64,000 bases of DNA from VAZQ01 sp963753575 (GCA_963753575.1 CAVWCR010000003.1:3286001-3350000), one strand, 5' to 3'; shown: positions 43,834 through 53,849, counted from the first letter of the stretch. A program made the numbers and translations. Notes: generated by a model not told the origin, from the sequence alone.

Positions 43834-45009
43834 ATGGTTGAAGCTACAAACGAAAGAACATCATTGATCTGTCGATTACCTGGGTTGGTCTTCTTTAGCC
43901 TATGCGTGGTGTCGTCCGTTGCCGGCGCAATCGGCTTCTCGATCCTGGGCGTTGTCTTGGTCACGCTGGCCGGAATGCAGGATTCGAAAGTTGAAACGTC
44001 ATTCCTGATCTTCATGACCATCGCAGGACTTGTGTTGCCTGTTGTGCTGTTGCGAAAGGCACGGAAGAACAGGTACCCATATGCGCGCGCTGCCGATCAG
44101 GCTCGTGAGCCTAACGGCGGCTTAGGCCTGATCGGCCCAACGCAATCCGAGCCCAGCCACGAGGCCGCCATTTGGTATTACAAAAAGAATGGTGCACAGC
44201 GCGGCCCGGTATCACTTGTCGACCTCAATTCCTTGCTGTCTGACGGCACACTGTTACCCGATTCAATGATTTGGCGTGATGGGCTGGCACAGTGGATTTC
44301 GATCAGCCAAATCGCGACGACGGTCGATCGGTCAGCCAGAAGAACATTCCTGGGCGACACAGCCAACAAGAGTTCTAAAGACGCTGGTGTATTTGCGGGC
44401 TCTAGAGAAGCCCCCGGCTCATCTGAACCAGGGACTACGTGGTACTACACGGAAGACGGCAAGCGCATCGGACCTGTTACAGAAGTCGCCCTTCGAACAT
44501 TGCTACGGCGACGACGGATTTCTGCAGCCACGAGTGTCTGGCGTAAAGGCATGGCCGACTGGCAGCCGCTTTCGACGACGGAGCTGAAAAGTCTTTTTGG
44601 CACGGACTCGCCTCCTCCACTCGCCAAAAAGGACATTGCAGAAGGCTATGTTTGGGCGCTCGCACTGGCGCCCGTGTGGAGCACATTGCTACAATACTTA
44701 TTGGCGGCCATTTATGTCTCAACGGCCTACAGTCAGCTTCTTTCAGGACAACCTTACTATTTTGGGATCTTGACTGAACGACTAGTAAGAGAAATGTGGT
44801 TCCTTGGCATTCTGGCCAATATGTCCATGGCTATTCTCGATTATAGGTCTTTGAAGGCCGCAGGCTGGGAATCTGACAGGCTCAACGGATGGCTGACGCT
44901 CCTAGTGCCATTTTACATCTACAAGCGTGATCAACTCCTTGAGGCAGGAATGACACGGTTCTGGGTGTGGATTGGTGCACTATTTGTCAGTTTGCTGCCG
45001 ATTTGGTGA
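43834..45009 (+). CDS. Membrane protein with two GYF_2 domains
   Basis: The 391-residue product begins at ATG 43834 after AAGGAGAAG. It has two N-terminal membrane helices (residues about 15-65), then GYF_2 domain 1 (IWYYKKNGAQRGPVSLVDLN), GYF_2 domain 2 (TWYYTEDGKRIGPVTEVALR; VWRKGMADWQPL), then three or four C-terminal helices. GYF_2 modules bind Pro-rich peptides or sit beside RDD/membrane segments in bacteria. Domain order TM-GYF-GYF-TM places both GYF domains on one side of the membrane. Controlled, in all likelihood, by the divergent XRE protein. Confidence 0.8.
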   Translation: MVEATNERTSLICRLPGLVFFSLCVVSSVAGAIGFSILGVVLVTLAGMQDSKVETSFLIFMTIAGLVLPVVLLRKARKNRYPYARAADQAREPNGGLGLIGPTQSEPSHEAAIWYYKKNGAQRGPVSLVDLNSLLSDGTLLPDSMIWRDGLAQWISISQIATTVDRSARRTFLGDTANKSSKDAGVFAGSREAPGSSEPGTTWYYTEDGKRIGPVTEVALRTLLRRRRISAATSVWRKGMADWQPLSTTELKSLFGTDSPPPLAKKDIAEGYVWALALAPVWSTLLQYLLAAIYVSTAYSQLLSGQPYYFGILTERLVREMWFLGILANMSMAILDYRSLKAAGWESDRLNGWLTLLVPFYIYKRDQLLEAGMTRFWVWIGALFVSLLPIW

Positions 45010-45532
45010 TGGTTGTGGCGTCCGGTGACCTTCTGGTGATGCAACTGACCAAGCAAGCGCGAGATATGCAAATTCGCACAGACTTAGTCTGGTGCGAGCA
45101 TGCCGGCTCTATGCGACCACGAGCAATGGCGGAGCGAGGAAATCAGACGGCAGTCCACCCGCGCAAGCTATGTCGACAATCTCGGTACTGACCAAGCGGT
45201 ACCGCCCATTGCTATCGAAATGATATCACGGGGCCGCAAGCGAAGCCCCGGAGCCCGGATGGCTAAGCTTTAAGGCAAAAGGGCCGCATCTTGCGACGCG
45301 GCACCGTGGGCGAAGAGCGCGATGCGCTTAACTCATAGGCGCGTGATCAAGCAGTGCACGCGCATATCGCATTCATCTCCCGACAAATCAGCATCGACCC
45401 TGCGCCAGCCGGCGCACTAGTTTTCTGGATTTCAGCACGCGTTGTTTCATTTGCTTGTTCTTCGACAGGTGGCCCCCGAAAGCGCTGGAACGCCAACGAG
45501 GGCCTAACCCCAGAGCCACGAGGCGATATCTC
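45010..45532. other. No gene recognised
   Basis: About 520 bases. A plus-strand frame at 45354 and a minus-strand frame at 45347-45775 exist but look like shadows of high-GC sequence. No motif seen. Confidence 0.4.
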
Positions 45533-45793
45533 ATGGCAACCAAGGCTAAAAATAAGACTACCACGTCCTGCCGCCGCCGTCGCCGGATCACCGAACGGCA
45601 ACAGCGGGTCATCGTCGAGCGGACAATGGGCGCTCTCCAGCTCCGTGACGCGATGAGGGAGATGGCCGCCGCCCGCCGGAGGTTTGATCGGCAGCACACG
45701 CCGGTCAGACGCATCGCCAGCAAGCTCGCGGCGTTCCTGATCGTCGCTGGCATCCTCGGCATCGTGATCGGCCACGCGATAACAGGAAGCTAA
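45533..45793 (+). CDS. Small basic single-pass membrane protein
   Basis: From ATG 45533 (with GAGGCGAT upstream) the product is 86 residues: MATKAKNKTTTSCRRRRRIT, an Arg/Gln-rich amphipathic middle (RDAMREMAAARRRFDRQ), and one C-terminal membrane helix (KLAAFLIVAGILGIVIGHAI). No family recognised. It is followed after two bases by another tiny membrane reading frame. Confidence 0.5.
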   Translation: MATKAKNKTTTSCRRRRRITERQQRVIVERTMGALQLRDAMREMAAARRRFDRQHTPVRRIASKLAAFLIVAGILGIVIGHAITGS

Positions 45794-45795
45794 TC

Positions 45796-45873
45796 ATGCT
45801 GAAGCTTGTCATTATTCCCGCCGTCGTCTGCTTCATCATACTGCTGACATGCAATCTGGGGGCCCGCCGATGA
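45796..45873 (+). CDS. Micro-protein, single membrane helix
   Basis: A 25-codon frame: MLKLVIIPAVVCFIILLTC then NLGARR. It is a single hydrophobic helix with a basic end. It begins two bases after the stop of the preceding gene, and its stop lies inside a hairpin. Such short toxin-like membrane peptides are often missed. Coding status is uncertain. Confidence 0.35.
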   Translation: MLKLVIIPAVVCFIILLTCNLGARR

Positions 45874-45881
45874 GGCGGGCC
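45861..45881. terminator. Inverted repeat GGCCCGCC-gatga-GGCGGGCC
   Basis: A perfect eight-base stem with a five-base loop at the end of the micro-protein pair. It lacks a U-run, so it is a bare stem-loop or weak terminator. Confidence 0.45.
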
Positions 45882-46322
45882 TGTCATCGCCTGCCAGGAC
45901 GCGCGCCTCCGCGCCTCCGTTTGCATGCTTTGGTCGACGGTGCGAAAGCTGATCTTCATCACAAAAAGGAGGTTCTCGGCTCAAGCCGCGCGTGCATTTG
46001 CGATCGGCGCAAGCGACATCGTCCATCGTCCAATCGAACTGAACTACCTTCTTTGCCAATGCTCTTCGGCGATCTAAATTCGCTGGCTGGCTGTACACCT
46101 CAGTTCCGCTTTGGGCACTGCTCAGATATTCGTACAAGGACCTCCCCCGGGCTGGGAGCGTCTATTTATTGCTAGATCAAATGAAACCATTGAAAAAATG
46201 CGCTTGAGTAATCAATCGCGATCATCCAGGCTTTCTAAAGTCTCCGCGTCGGCCGCAGGCCGTCCGCGGATTGGCCCTAGCAGAGACCGTTGCCATCCCT
46301 CCGAGAGACGACGAGACGACAC
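45882..46322. other. Intergenic, no gene
   Basis: About 440 bases between the element at 40-45.9 kb and the catabolic cluster. Nothing recognised; the AT-richer part near 46160-46220 may hold a promoter for the next gene. Confidence 0.4.
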
Positions 46323-47688
46323 ATGAGCGCTTCCTTCAGGAAGATGAAACTTGGCGCCTTCCTTTACCCCTGCGGGCACCATCTGGCGGCGTGGCGGGAT
46401 CCCGGCTCGGCTGTCGATGCCGGCATGAACTTTCCTCACTACGTCGAACTCGCGCAAATCGCCGAGCGAGGCTTGTTCGACATGTTATTTGTAGCTGACA
46501 ACCTCACGGTATGGGAGGGCGAAGAGCGGTCGATCGGTCGCTTCTCGTACGTTGCATGGTTCGAGCCCATCACACTGATGTCCGCGCTTGCCGCGGTGAC
46601 GAAGCGCATCGGTCTGGTCTGTACTCAATCGACGACTTACGACGAGCCGTTCCACATCGCCCGCAAGTTTGCGTCGCTTGACGTCATCAGCGGGGGTCGC
46701 GCGGGGTGGAATCTGGTGACCTCGGCCAAGGCGGCGGAGGCGTTGAATTTCGGTCGCGACGCGCATCCCGACAAGGATGTGCGCTACCGCCGGGCACGCG
46801 AGTTTGCGGAAGTGGTGTGTGGGCTATGGGACAGTTGGGAGCCGGACGCGTTCGTTCGTAACCGGCGTGACGGGCTTTTCTTCGATGCCAAGAAGCTCCA
46901 TACCTTGAACCATTGCGGTGAGAACTTTCGCGTCAAAGGCCCGCTCAATGTAGGGCCGTCGCCGCAGGGACGACCCGTTATCGTGCAGGCCGGCGCGTCG
47001 GACGACGGTCGGGACCTCGCCGCAGAGACTGCCGACGTCATTTTCACGGCGCATTCCACGCTCGCGAGCGCGCAGTCGTTCTATGCCGACATCAAGTCAA
47101 GGATGCAGAAATACAGGCGCGACCCCGAGGACACCAAGATCATGCCCGGATTCTTCGTGACGGTGGGCCGGACGAACCAGGAAGCCAAGGACAAGTTCGA
47201 GCAATTGCAGGAGCTTATCCATCCCGAGGCCGGGCTGATGCTGTTGTCGAACTATCTGGGCATCAACCTCACCGATTACGATCCGGACGCACCGCTGCCG
47301 GAATTGCCCAAGAGCAAGACGATATCGAGTTCGAGCACAGCTGCTGGCCGATATCGCGAAACGCGAGAATCTCTCGATCAGACAGCTGTTTCAGCGCGTC
47401 GCGGGTGCGCGTGGTCATCAGCAGATCTATGGCACCGCATCGGAAGTCGTCGATAAGCTGGAGGAGTGGTTTACCCAAGGCGGCGCCGACGGCTTCAACA
47501 TCATGCCGCCCGTCCTGCCGATCGGACTTACCGATTTCGTCGACATGGTGACGCCGGAGTTGCAGCGCCGGGGTCTGTTCCGGACCGCCTATGAAGGAAG
47601 CACGCTGCGGGAGAACCTCGGACTCAAGCCGCATGTGAACCGTTATGTGGCACAGAGGTCGGAACGGCAGCGCATCCCTGCCGAGTGA
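46323..47688 (+). pseudogene. LLM-class flavin-dependent monooxygenase (NtaA/SnaA/DszA type), frameshifted
   Basis: From ATG 46323 (46344 is also possible) the frame reads MKLGAFLYPCGHHLAAWRDP, then AERGLFDMLFVADN, CTQSTTYDEPFHIARKFASL and SGGRAGWNLVTSA, typical of the two-component monooxygenases that use reduced flavin. Near 47320 the frame slips twice: after PELPKS it should read NDDIEFEH, then QLLADIAKRENLSIRQLFQR, and the C-terminus GADGFNIMPPVLPIGLTDFV ends at 47688. Two missing bases within 40 nucleotides argue for real decay rather than a single error. No flavin reductase partner is nearby. Confidence 0.8.
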
Positions 47689-47811
47689 TCTGCAGGCGTC
47701 CCGCGCTCAAGCTCTCAGGGCCGGTTTGTGCAGTTCCAGCCTTGGTAAATAGCATGGCTGGATATGGGGCTGGATGTTATCGTCATGGGCAAATCCAGGA
47801 CTGGAAGCGCC

Positions 47812-48837
47812 ATGCCGAAACGCCTTTTCCTCATCCCTTTTCTCGTCGCTCTCGCCCTGCCGCCCTCGATGGCGGCTTGGGCCCAAGAGGGCTTCTACCG
47901 CGGCAAGACGATCAGCATTGTGGTGGGATATGGCCCTGGCGGTGGATATGACAACGCCGCCCGCTTGCTGGCGCGGCATCTCGGCAAGCACATTCCGGGC
48001 AACCCGGCGATAGTCGTGCAAAACATGGCGGGCGCCGGCAGCTTGCGGGCCGCGAACTATGTCTTTGGACCGGCGCCACAGGACGGAACTGTCATCGCGA
48101 GTGTCAACCAAAGCCTGCCCCTGTTCGAGCTACTGGGCCGCAAGGGCATTAGCTTCGAGACCGCAAGGCTTGGATGGCTCGGCAGCATGCAGGCGTCGAA
48201 CTCGGTGGTCGTCACCTGGAAGTCCTGGGGCATCACCACCATCGACGAAGCCAAGAAACGGGACGTGCCGCTTGGTGGCACCGGCGATCAGGCCGATTCC
48301 AATATCCATGCGGTTGCAATCAACAAGCTGCTGGGAACGAGATTCAGGGTAATCAACGGATATCAGGGCGCGCGCGAGGTTCACATCGCCATGGAACGCG
48401 GCGAGGTCGCAGGACGGGCGGGCGTTACCTGGTCGTCGCTGGTCGCCTACGACAAGGCCTGGATTACTGGAAACAAGATCAACGTCCTCGTGCAGCTTGG
48501 AGAAAAAGCAGAGCCCGATATCCCGAGAGTGCCACTGCTGCAGGAGCTCGTCGAATCGGCGCAGGACCGGCAGGTCGTGACCCTCCTTACTTTGCCCATC
48601 GTGCTCGGGTTCTCTCACTGGATGGGCCCTGGAGTTCCAGGAGAGCGGCTACGCGTCATGCGGGCCGCATACGACGCCACGATGCGGGATCGGGAATTCA
48701 TCGAGGACGCCAAGCGTATCTCGCTCGACCTCACCTCAAAGAACAGCCAAGAAGTCGAAGTGCTGATCAAGCAGGCGGTCGCAACACCGAAGCCGGTTCT
48801 GCTGCGGCTCGCAAAGATGCTGGGTTGGGGTCACTGA
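47812..48837 (+). CDS. Tripartite tricarboxylate transporter receptor (TctC/Bug family)
   Basis: From ATG 47812 the product is 341 residues with a signal peptide (PKRLFLIPFLVALALPPSMA, cleavage after AWA). The mature part opens FYRGKTISIVVGYGPGGGYD, the family's ligand-binding loop, followed by ARHLGKHIPGNPAIVVQNMA. Bug proteins capture carboxylates in the periplasm. No tctA or tctB membrane genes are present in the window, as with most Bug genes. It is followed by a LysR gene on the same strand. Confidence 0.88.
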   Translation: MPKRLFLIPFLVALALPPSMAAWAQEGFYRGKTISIVVGYGPGGGYDNAARLLARHLGKHIPGNPAIVVQNMAGAGSLRAANYVFGPAPQDGTVIASVNQSLPLFELLGRKGISFETARLGWLGSMQASNSVVVTWKSWGITTIDEAKKRDVPLGGTGDQADSNIHAVAINKLLGTRFRVINGYQGAREVHIAMERGEVAGRAGVTWSSLVAYDKAWITGNKINVLVQLGEKAEPDIPRVPLLQELVESAQDRQVVTLLTLPIVLGFSHWMGPGVPGERLRVMRAAYDATMRDREFIEDAKRISLDLTSKNSQEVEVLIKQAVATPKPVLLRLAKMLGWGH

Positions 48838-48958
48838 GCCGGTTCGCTTGACGCTTTGCCGCAGCCACCGCCCACCTGCCGCACCGGAATTTCGGTGGCG
48901 AGTCGCGCGCTATTTTGCCAAGCTCAACAAAGGCGTCAATTAATGAGAAAACGAAAAA

Positions 48959-49963
48959 ATGGACAATGTCACGCTCAAGCAGCTGCGCGCGTTTCTCGCG
49001 CTCGCCAAGGAGCGAAGCTTCACGCGGGCGGCGGGACAATTGAATGTGTCGCAGTCGGCGCTCACATTGCAGATCCGGGCACTCGAATCCGAGGTCGGCG
49101 TCAGGCTCTTCAACCGGTCAACCCGCTCGGTCGAATTGACGCCTCAGGGCGTCGGGTTTTTCCCAATGGTCGAACGGATCATGGAGCAGCTTTCGCTCGC
49201 ACTGAGCAACGTTCAGACGACGGCAGACCGGGCGCGCGGATCGGTTGCGGTAGCGGCCGGCTCGTCCGTCATTTCACTCGTAATTGCTCCCTCAGTCGTC
49301 CGGCTGGAGGCGGCCTATCCTGGAATTTCCGTGCGGATCATCGAGCACGCGGGAAAGGATCTGGCCAGCCGTGTCATCAAGGGGGAGGCTGATTTCGGCA
49401 TTGCGGCGCTTACGAGCCCGGCCGATTCACTTGACGCGCAACTCGTCCTCAAGGACAGGTTTGGCGTTCTGTGTGCGCGCCACCATCCGCTGTCGATGAG
49501 GACGGGCAGGCTGTGTTGGTCCAATCTCGCAGGGCACGCGTTCGTGGCGCTGGCGCGCGGGACCGATACCCGCGAAATGCTGGACAGCCATCCGGCCGTG
49601 CGACCGCATCTGCCGAATCCAATCTATGAGGTCGCAAGCCTGTCAGCGCTCTTTTCGCTCGTCGAAAGCGGCGCGGGATTCACGCTGCTGCCTGGCATTG
49701 CGGCTTGGCCGGCAATTCGCCACAACCTCATATTTCGGCCGATCTTCCGGCCTTCCATGGAACGCGCACTGTACTTCATTCACGATCGCAGGCGCAGCCT
49801 CACGCCTGCCGCGGGACAGCTCGCTGGCACGATCATTGACGAACTCAAGAAGCTCAAGAAGAAGCCAAAGCTCGACAGTCTTATGGAGATTGCGGGCGGC
49901 CTTGCGGACTTTCGGAGGCAGTTCGATGATCCGGGCGACGAGACGGCGAGCGCGCACCGCTAG
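48959..49963 (+). CDS. LysR family transcriptional regulator
   Basis: The 334-residue protein starts NVTLKQLRAFLALAKERSFT with the LysR helix-turn-helix (GQLNVSQSALTLQIRALESE, RLFNRSTRSVELTPQG). The ligand-binding domain follows with VVRLEAAYPGISVRI and ESGAGFTLLPGIAAWP, ending in a long lysine-rich tail. It sits between two TctC-type receptor genes on the same strand and probably regulates this cluster in response to a carboxylate. Confidence 0.92.
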   Translation: MDNVTLKQLRAFLALAKERSFTRAAGQLNVSQSALTLQIRALESEVGVRLFNRSTRSVELTPQGVGFFPMVERIMEQLSLALSNVQTTADRARGSVAVAAGSSVISLVIAPSVVRLEAAYPGISVRIIEHAGKDLASRVIKGEADFGIAALTSPADSLDAQLVLKDRFGVLCARHHPLSMRTGRLCWSNLAGHAFVALARGTDTREMLDSHPAVRPHLPNPIYEVASLSALFSLVESGAGFTLLPGIAAWPAIRHNLIFRPIFRPSMERALYFIHDRRRSLTPAAGQLAGTIIDELKKLKKKPKLDSLMEIAGGLADFRRQFDDPGDETASAHR

Positions 49964-50262
49964 TCCCATCGGCAATCGAAGTAGCCACCGCCTCGCGGCT
50001 TGACGTATCCTCTCGGGGCACGATGAGAGACGCCTATCTACTTTTCTCAATAGTTCATTTATTTTTTGAATTAGTGCGCGACAGCCTCGCTTGTTAGCTT
50101 AACCATCGGTGGGAGCCAGAAACGATACGACGAAGAACCGATAAGAAGTTCTTGGTTCATTCGAAGGCCGGTGCTCAATGCGGAGCGGCATGGTGGAGCG
50201 GCCGACGAGGATGATCAGCCGAACCATAACGCTGCACATTGACCACTGCAGGGCGATGTAAC

Positions 50263-51285
50263 ATGCAAGCCACCATTTCTCTCCTCGCGGCGGCGATGTT
50301 GATCGGAAGCTCGGTCGGCGCGGCGGCGGCAGACGACAGCTACTTTCACGGGAAGACGATCCGCATCATCGTCGGCGCAGAAGCTGGTGCCAGCTACGAT
50401 ATATATTCACGGCTCATCTCGCGGCATTTGAGAAACCATATCCCGGGCCAACCGGCGGTCGTGGTCCAAAATATGAATGCGGCAGGCGGCCTGGTTGCGG
50501 CCAATCATATTTACAATGTCGCCGACAAGGATGGGACCGTCGTCGGAACGTTTCAGCGTAACTCCATTCTTGATTCGACGATCGAAAATCCGAAGGCACG
50601 ATTTCGAGCGGAGAAGTTCAATTGGCTGGGTACGCCGGCAAGCATGGATGATAACGCGTATCTTTTCATTATCCAGGCATCCTTACCCTATAGGACAGTT
50701 GAGGATCTGCGCCATGCCGACCCGCCGGTTCCCGTAGGGGTGGTCAACAGCCCCATTCACATTCTCAAGGTGGCGTTCGGGCTCAACGTCAAAATCATCG
50801 TTGGCTATGGCAAGAACGCGCTTGACCTTGCATTCGAGCGCGGGGAGGTTGGGGGCAACGGCATAACCTATGCCAACCTCATCTCACGCAAGCCAAACTG
50901 GATCAGCAAGAAGATGATACGTCCGATGATCCAATTCGGTAATTCGGAGCGACTCGCAGTGCTACCAGATGTGCCGACCGCGCAGGAACTGGCTCGCAAT
51001 CCCGAAGAACTCGCGCTCGTCAAGTTGTCAGAGGCTCCGCTTCAAGTCGCCTATCCGATCGCGCTGCCGCCCGGCGTTCCGCCGGAGCGGGTTGCCGTTA
51101 TGCGCAAGGCGTTCATGGACACGATGAACGACCCTGCGTTTCGAGACGAGGCGAACCGGATGAAACTTGACTATTCCCCCAAGGATCACCGGGTCATTGA
51201 AGCGGTCATCGGCGAACTCGCCAGGTCGCCCCGCTCGGCAATCGAGAGCTATCAAAAATTGTTTGGCGTCGGAATGAAGAAATGA
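50263..51285 (+). CDS. Tripartite tricarboxylate transporter receptor (TctC/Bug family), second copy
   Basis: From ATG 50263 the product is 340 residues with signal peptide (TISLLAAAMLIGSSVGAAAA). The mature protein opens YFHGKTIRIIVGAEAGASYD, followed by SRHLRNHIPGQPAVVVQNMN. It differs clearly from the copy at 47812 (the ligand loop has AEAGASYD rather than YGPGGGYD), so the two may bind different substrates. It precedes the racemase-like and MmgE/PrpD genes. Confidence 0.88.
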   Translation: MQATISLLAAAMLIGSSVGAAAADDSYFHGKTIRIIVGAEAGASYDIYSRLISRHLRNHIPGQPAVVVQNMNAAGGLVAANHIYNVADKDGTVVGTFQRNSILDSTIENPKARFRAEKFNWLGTPASMDDNAYLFIIQASLPYRTVEDLRHADPPVPVGVVNSPIHILKVAFGLNVKIIVGYGKNALDLAFERGEVGGNGITYANLISRKPNWISKKMIRPMIQFGNSERLAVLPDVPTAQELARNPEELALVKLSEAPLQVAYPIALPPGVPPERVAVMRKAFMDTMNDPAFRDEANRMKLDYSPKDHRVIEAVIGELARSPRSAIESYQKLFGVGMKK

Positions 51286-51389
51286 GCGCACGGCTCTGAT
51301 CTCAGTCCCCGGCTACACGCAACGTCTGGCCACCCGGCCTAATCGCGTTCACGACGGGTGCGGAATTCATCTTGTAGGACGGAATAGGC

Positions 51390-52130
51390 ATGATCGATCG
51401 ATGGAAGGCACGCATTGGCTGGATTACGCCGCGGGTCAACAGCGACACGGAAATCTATGATTTCTATCAGTGCTCACCGAAGGACGTGGTCCTCGTGGTC
51501 AACAGTCTGGCTGTCGTCGATTTAGCCCGAAAGGATGAGATCGAGGCTTCGTTTGCCCTCGTCGAGCGAGGCGTAAAGCACCTGAATTTGTCCGGCGTCG
51601 ATTACATCGTGCAGAAGGGAGCACCGGTTCATCTCCATTTCGGAAATGAAGGGCACAACCGAATTCTGTCGCGTATGCGCGAGATTTCCAGGGCGCCGGT
51701 CACGACCAGCTCTCAAGCGTTGGCGGATGGGCTAAATCGTCTCGGTGCGAAGCAAATTCTCGTTATCTCGTCCTGGCGGGATGAATCGCCGCATTTGGCA
51801 GGAAATCTAAAGAATCACTTGGCATCGGAAGGCATCAAGGTTGCAGCGGTCGAGGGCATCGGACGGCAGTTGCAGTCCTACGAGAAGGGCCAGATGACGC
51901 CCACCGAGATATTCTCCAATGTCGTCTCGGTGGCGGGCAAGCACCCCACGGTGGATGCCATCTACATTCAGTCCGGCACCATGACGTCGGTGCCGATCAT
52001 CGATGCGATGGAACAGAAGATCGGAAAGCCGGTGGTCAGCACGAACAGTGCAAGCATTTGGGGATCATTCCATCCCCTCGGCATCAAGGTCGGTCCCGGT
52101 TTCGGAGCGCTTTTGAGCAGCATCCAGTAG
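51390..52130 (+). CDS. Asp/Glu racemase superfamily protein (maleate isomerase/AMDase-like) without catalytic Cys
   Basis: The 246-residue protein has the arylmalonate decarboxylase/maleate isomerase fold: RIGWITPRVNSDTEIYDFYQ at the N-terminus, APVTTSSQALADGLNRLGAK, and a C-terminal VVSTNSASIWGSF. The two catalytic Cys positions are altered: the first motif reads VDYIVQKGAPVH (usually V-x-x-CTS) and the second AIYIQSGTMTSV (usually x-CT). The only Cys in the protein is near residue 28 (FYQCSP), outside the active site. It therefore cannot use the usual two-base or one-Cys mechanism. The gene lies between a TctC receptor and an MmgE/PrpD gene, 64 bases from the latter. Confidence 0.8.
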   Translation: MIDRWKARIGWITPRVNSDTEIYDFYQCSPKDVVLVVNSLAVVDLARKDEIEASFALVERGVKHLNLSGVDYIVQKGAPVHLHFGNEGHNRILSRMREISRAPVTTSSQALADGLNRLGAKQILVISSWRDESPHLAGNLKNHLASEGIKVAAVEGIGRQLQSYEKGQMTPTEIFSNVVSVAGKHPTVDAIYIQSGTMTSVPIIDAMEQKIGKPVVSTNSASIWGSFHPLGIKVGPGFGALLSSIQ

Positions 52131-52194
52131 GTCCGCCAGGTGCGGCGTGTGTTCGTGACCCGGCTGAAGATCGCATTCGAAGCGGAGGCAGACC

Positions 52195-53556
52195 ATGAAT
52201 GAATCGCGCGTGCAGCAGTCCGTTGGACTAAGCCGCATGCTCGCGGACTTTGCCAGCACCTTTACGGGCCAAGCGGCGCCGGAGGTCGTGGTGCGGAACG
52301 CGAAGCTTGCGATTCTCGACTGCCTGGGTGTGTCCATTGCGGCGGTGGCTCAGGAGACTGGTCAGGCCACTTTGCGGTTCGCGCGCGAGAACGCCGGCGA
52401 CGGCCAATGCACGATCTGGGGTGCCGGAAGGACGGTTGGACCGCGCGACGCGGCCTTCTGCAACGGAATCCTGTCGCATGCACTGGACTTTGACGACCGC
52501 AATCACTCGTCAACATTCACGCTTGCTGCCGCCATGGCCGTGGCTGAACAGGAAGATTTGACGGGTCGGCGCCTGCTTGAAGCCTTCATCGTCGGCCGTG
52601 AGGTCAGAAACAGCCTCGACACATTGTTTTCGGATCGCAACAGCGGCGTCGGGCCGGGCGCCAAAGGCTGGCACAGCAACGGCATCCTTGGCTCGATCGC
52701 GGCGGCTTGCGCGGCGGGCAATGCACTTCGCTTGAATGCGGAGCAAATGCTTGACGCTGTCGGCCTGGCAACGGGCTCATGTGGAGCTTTGACCCGCGAC
52801 GGCGGAACCATGGCGAAGCCGTTTCGCACGGGGCATGCTGCGGCGACGGGATTGACATGTGTGCTGCTCGCGAAGAGCGGCTTCTCAGCTGATCACAGCG
52901 CTCTTGAGGGCCGCTTCGGGCTGCTCGATGCGCTGTCCCCGATTCCTGATTCCGCCCTGCAGACCTTGGGTAAGGAGCTCGGCCACAAGTTCCATCTGGA
53001 ATCCGGTATCAAGGTGAAACCGCTGGCGTCCTGCACGGCGACGCACAGCACGACCGAGGCGATGTTTCGACTAAGGCAGAAGCACTCGGTGGAACCGCAA
53101 TCGGTTGAATCCATTGAGTGTGACCTCAAGCCCTATCCTCTGGTGAGACAGCATCCCAAGCGCGGCATTGAAGGACGGTTCAGCATGCCGTTCTGTCTTG
53201 CCAACGTGCTGGTGTATGGCCGGCTCGACCCGGACGACTTTACTGACGAGCACGTCGCTCATCCAGTCGTCCAACTCCTAATGAGGAAGACAGCACACGT
53301 TCCCCGATCGGATCACCTGGTCGTTAAGCTTCGCGATGGCACAGCTCTCAGCGAAGCCTTGGCGCCACCGTCCAATTTCACCAGCATCGAAGATATTAGC
53401 TCCAAATTCCATCGATGTACCGACAGGACATTGACCCGTAGCCGCTCCGGCGAGGCGTTGGAGCTCTTGCACAAGCTTGAGCACGTGCTATCCGTGCGGC
53501 ACTTGGGCCAGTTGCTGCGGAGCGACCGGAGAGAGTGCGAAGGGATCTGCAAGTAG
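52195..53556 (+). CDS. MmgE/PrpD family protein
   Basis: The 453-residue protein matches the MmgE/PrpD family, which includes 2-methylcitrate and aconitate-type dehydratases: LAILDCLGVSIAAVAQETGQ near the N-terminus, SHALDFDDRNHSSTFTLAAA and KPFRTGHAAATGLTCVLLAK, then a C-terminal SCTATHSTTEAMFRLRQK. No iron-sulfur cluster. The gene is probably co-transcribed with the racemase-like gene. A dicarboxylate-type substrate is inferred from the neighbouring TctC receptors. Confidence 0.88.
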   Translation: MNESRVQQSVGLSRMLADFASTFTGQAAPEVVVRNAKLAILDCLGVSIAAVAQETGQATLRFARENAGDGQCTIWGAGRTVGPRDAAFCNGILSHALDFDDRNHSSTFTLAAAMAVAEQEDLTGRRLLEAFIVGREVRNSLDTLFSDRNSGVGPGAKGWHSNGILGSIAAACAAGNALRLNAEQMLDAVGLATGSCGALTRDGGTMAKPFRTGHAAATGLTCVLLAKSGFSADHSALEGRFGLLDALSPIPDSALQTLGKELGHKFHLESGIKVKPLASCTATHSTTEAMFRLRQKHSVEPQSVESIECDLKPYPLVRQHPKRGIEGRFSMPFCLANVLVYGRLDPDDFTDEHVAHPVVQLLMRKTAHVPRSDHLVVKLRDGTALSEALAPPSNFTSIEDISSKFHRCTDRTLTRSRSGEALELLHKLEHVLSVRHLGQLLRSDRRECEGICK

Positions 53557-53849
53557 CCGCTTAGCCAAGGAGAACTAGCGACATTTCTTGCAGCGTAACA
53601 AACGCACCGCGTGGCGGTACCCGTCGCAGCGCCTACTTAGTCTTTGAGCGCTCGTTCGCGACATGCGTGAACAAACACGCGCCATGTCGCCGGTCACGAC
53701 TTCGGCATTCGCCTACACATTGGGCACGCCTTGCAATCACTTTACCACAATCGGGTGTTTCTTCGCGCCTCGCCGCGCGTACCACAACCTAACATTCAAA
53801 TCCTTAAGGCATCTGGGTACATATCGGCCTCGTGGTGCGGAGGTCGTGT

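Noticed and set aside
39864..46322. tRNA gene or direct repeat as attachment site of the integrase element
   Set aside because: No tRNA-like cloverleaf end or long direct repeat could be found by eye at either edge; the element boundaries remain open.
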